Source: Notospermus geniculatus
Lineage: Eukaryota > Nemertea > Pilidiophora > Heteronemertea > Lineidae
Reading direction: 5' to 3'
DNA length: 64,000 bases
NCBI GenBank assembly: GCA_002633025.1
Contig: NMRB01000706.1
Span: 22,785 to 86,784, forward strand
Within the stretch, counting starts at the first letter, position 1, and each line of letters opens with the position of its first letter. The position numbers were made by a program, and so were the translations under genes. The notes below the pieces were generated by a model, which was given only the letters and a program-made list of their open reading frames with translations, searched no databases and was not told the DNA's origin. Positions 62,001 to 64,000 of the stretch are shown here, in pieces.

Positions 62001-62838
62001 ACACTGATCTCAGACTGAAGTCCACAAAATGCGTAGAAGTTCCCAGAAACTGTGTTTAAAACGATGAGTCCTCTGATTGGGTCACACACCACATTGAACA
62101 CAATGCAAACCACACTAGCCCCCATTCCTTGATTATTTCAAGCAACGCCCGCAAAAATGTCAGTAGCCAGACGATATATCTTGCTCGACCAATAAGTAAC
62201 AAGGTCAGTAAATTACTTCCCTAATTCAGTGAGGTTTTTTACAATTACAGTTTATATGAAGACAATTAGAGCAGAAACCTTTATAACAAGTACAAATGTA
62301 CAATCCGGTACGTGCAAAGCAGCACCATGTATGATTTCTGATTGGAAGTCGAACCTGATCAGTTGCAAATCTCTTTTCCATGCATTTCACTGAAACATCA
62401 CAACTTACCTAGCCATCTTTACAATCCTTGGTTTGGTTTTCGGCTTGGGAGCCACTTTTGGACCGGCGGAACTCTTCAGAGCACTCTTCCTTGGGAGCAT
62501 ATGAGGATTTGGTTCTCGTGCCGGAATCTCCTCCACCCGGCTCGTATCGATTACGGTAAACGGTAAATGAGAAGTTCCCAGCGGTAACGTCGGACTCGCA
62601 GACGGGCGTGGTAACGTGTTACTGGTGTATGAAAATCGCTGCATACTTGACACGGGTGTTGATAAAGAGTAGTCACTTTGATGAACACGAGGTGAGCTAG
62701 GCGGTAACGTTGCGTAGTGGCCATGATGCATGACGCTGACGCCACCTTTTGGGATTACATGATTTTGATGAGGCACATTGTCATACTGTTCATTCCGTTG
62801 CACTTGCGAATCGTAAGATGGGGTATATGGATGGGATG
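53092..62838 (-). CDS. Phosphatase and actin regulator (PHACTR), C-terminal exons
   Basis: PHACTR proteins bind protein phosphatase 1 and G-actin. Minus-strand exons: 62409-62838, 60865-60950, 56821-56974 or its twin 56108-56261, 54151-54206, 53604-53665, 53225-53439, 53092-53107; about 339 aa, 5' exons beyond the window. The first is low-complexity ([23 protein letters not shown]), the second acidic ([10 protein letters not shown]). RPEL actin-binding repeats follow: [49 protein letters not shown]. The end, [18 protein letters not shown] to HLTRFHRP, is the PP1-binding tail. The 154-nt RPEL exon is present twice; using both in one mRNA would shift the frame, so they must be alternatives or one is unused. 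Which of PHACTR1-4 is the orthologue cannot be told. Confidence 0.93.
55802..56513 (-). repeat. PHACTR RPEL-exon duplication, 3' copy
   Basis: About 712 bp, from TAACAACAGGGTG to ATCCACGCTGCA, repeated directly at 56514-57226. It contains exon 56108-56261, encoding [20 protein letters not shown] onward. The splice acceptor and donor are conserved in both copies, and the encoded peptide is identical. Confidence 0.93.
56514..57226 (-). repeat. PHACTR RPEL-exon duplication, 5' copy
   Basis: Second copy of the block, carrying exon 56821-56974. The acceptor side reads CTAG|GTTGGGCATCG against CTAG|GGTGGGCATCG in the other copy; both still give glycine-tryptophan after the preceding exon. A handful of single-base differences and small indels separate the two blocks. 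Confidence 0.93.
57793..58472. repeat. Intronic tandem duplication in PHACTR, copy 1
   Basis: About 680 bp from GGCAAATGTCAAATATTATG, repeated at 58473-59160 with roughly 95 % identity. Inside, 58181-58211 and 58272-58302 form inverted arms around CTAGAACGTCA and TGACGTC motifs, an apparent hairpin element copied along with the block. Confidence 0.9.
58473..59160. repeat. Intronic tandem duplication in PHACTR, copy 2
   Basis: Second copy, ending at CCAACATGCATTT. It has small insertions relative to copy 1 (for example an extra TAGCTTTTGACAACTC stretch near 59031) and keeps the inverted CTAGAACGTCA arms near 58854-58972. No exon is seen in it. Confidence 0.9.
59901..60050 (+). repeat. Minisatellite, unit GGAAAATTCGTCCC
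   Basis: About nine degenerate copies of a 13-18 base unit based on GGAAAATTCGTCCC(C/T), some with an AGGA or GAG insertion. Frames on both strands read through it, giving repetitive peptides, but nothing suggests it is translated. It lies in a PHACTR intron. Confidence 0.85.
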
Positions 62839-64000
62839 CTTAAATGGAGAAAAAATATTGATGACTTTGCATCGCTAAATAAAGGGTTAATTCTGGCTGA
62901 CCCAATTATTCGTCCATCGATAGTGCATTAATTCAATGATTAATTATCAACCCTGTGCACTTGGGACACCAGAGGAATCAGATTCTAGGTTTACAATCAT
63001 GGAAGTAGGTTAGATACCCAGCAAATATCACATTTGATAAACAAGCCTCAAGCCAATGAAAGCAGCAGTTGGCATCTGTCCTTTTCAGCACATATGGGGA
63101 AACAGCAGGCCACACATTGAAGTCCAGGTATTGACTTCATTCTATGTGTGTCTACAGCTCCAGGCGAGCTGAATAGAGCCTGTTTAGTCGCATTGTTGGG
63201 GAAATTTGCACCCCTTTATGTTCGTGTCTGGGATCTGATTAGCTCCGATAAAAAATGCGAAAATGTACCCTAGACACAATGGCAGAACAGCCAAGTGTGA
63301 AAACAGAAATCAATGCATTTAATTTCAAATGATCAAAGAAGAAACATGCTCTGAGTTATGTCTATCAGAAGATTCCATGAAATCCACCTCAGGATTTGTG
63401 TTCTCTCATATTCCAGCCAATTAGAAGGGTTTTAACATTCTTCACAGTAACTAGAACCTGACGCCATGACAGTATCATTTTGATTTGATAGGATGAAACG
63501 TAAGAGAATCTGTCGAGTAAGATAGCACCCACTCGCAATATCAAATTCAGCTTGGAGAATCGCATGCACTTTTAGCTAGCAAAGCATAACAAGACTGGAC
63601 AATTCTGACAATATTGTGCAGAAATGAATATGACATTCTGACCAACTTAGGGTGAACTGAACACCACGTGTTCTCAACAGAAGTAGATTGATCAATATGG
63701 AAGTATCTCGATCACGTGCACTAGTCTTCATCAGTATTGTCTTGAGCTCAAACAATATGGTGCTATTTCAAAGTAAATCTGCAGCACAGAGAAGTCTATC
63801 TTTGGCTCTGAACTTTGCTTATGTGGAAATATGCATTTTTCAAAAAAGAAAATTAGCCACCATTCTCTGTCTATTTTCATGGCCAGAAACCCACTGTTTC
63901 AGCTGAATGATGATCAAGGCAGAACCATATTTGATGCGGTGAAGTTGAAACACTATAGCTGATGGCATTTTCCTTAGTTCATCTCACTGACCATCCTGTT
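62839..64000 (-). other. PHACTR intron continuing past the window
   Basis: No further exon with PHACTR resemblance is visible. The acceptor at 62839-62840, with a TTTTTTCTCCATTTAAG tract, marks the intron's 3' end; its 5' exon is outside the window. Confidence 0.6.

Noticed and set aside
1-64000. CRISPR array, operon, prophage or bacterial defence island
   Set aside because: The window is spliced animal DNA; direct repeats found are tandem duplications or minisatellites without spacer structure.

Overview
This is animal nuclear DNA. Genes are split into short exons with GT-AG introns, both strands are used, and mobile elements are frequent. Every recognisable gene is a conserved metazoan one: AGBL5, RPS21, syntenin, an SLC6 transporter, ARFRP1, RPF1 and a PHACTR. 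The density of AGGCCTAGG words and small inverted-repeat elements recalls invertebrate deuterostome genomes (echinoderm-like, perhaps amphioxus). That is an impression, not a proof; no species is named.

Layout. 1-3590: repeat-rich upstream DNA with a small transposon and a duplicated block. 3592-11871 (+): AGBL5/CCP5 tubulin deglutamylase, with a 1.04 kb internal exon duplication and broken frames. 13500-15637 (+): ribosomal protein eS21 (RPS21), with two transposon-like insertions in intron 2. 17238-20269 (-): syntenin (SDCBP). 22395-41098: a head-to-tail tandem duplication (9.66 and 9.04 kb). Each unit carries a complete 11-exon SLC6 transporter (glycine-transporter-like, 706 aa) with its own TATA box. 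41389-43609 (-): the Arf-like GTPase ARFRP1. 45591-47857 (+): ribosome biogenesis factor RPF1, with one apparent 2-base frameshift. 48459-48738: a tRNA-derived SINE. 53092-62838 (-): the 3' half of a PHACTR gene, with a duplicated RPEL exon; its 5' exons lie beyond the window.

The genes are housekeeping or signalling loci with no obvious joint pathway; this is not an operon or a defence island. I found no new biological system. What stands out is architecture: five separate local tandem duplications in 64 kb, three of which copy coding exons. Several short inverted-repeat elements have readable target-site duplications, and two of these can be dated against the SLC6 paralogue because the second copy preserves the empty site. 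Real young duplications and uncollapsed haplotypes or indel errors in the assembly are both possible, and sequence alone cannot separate them.
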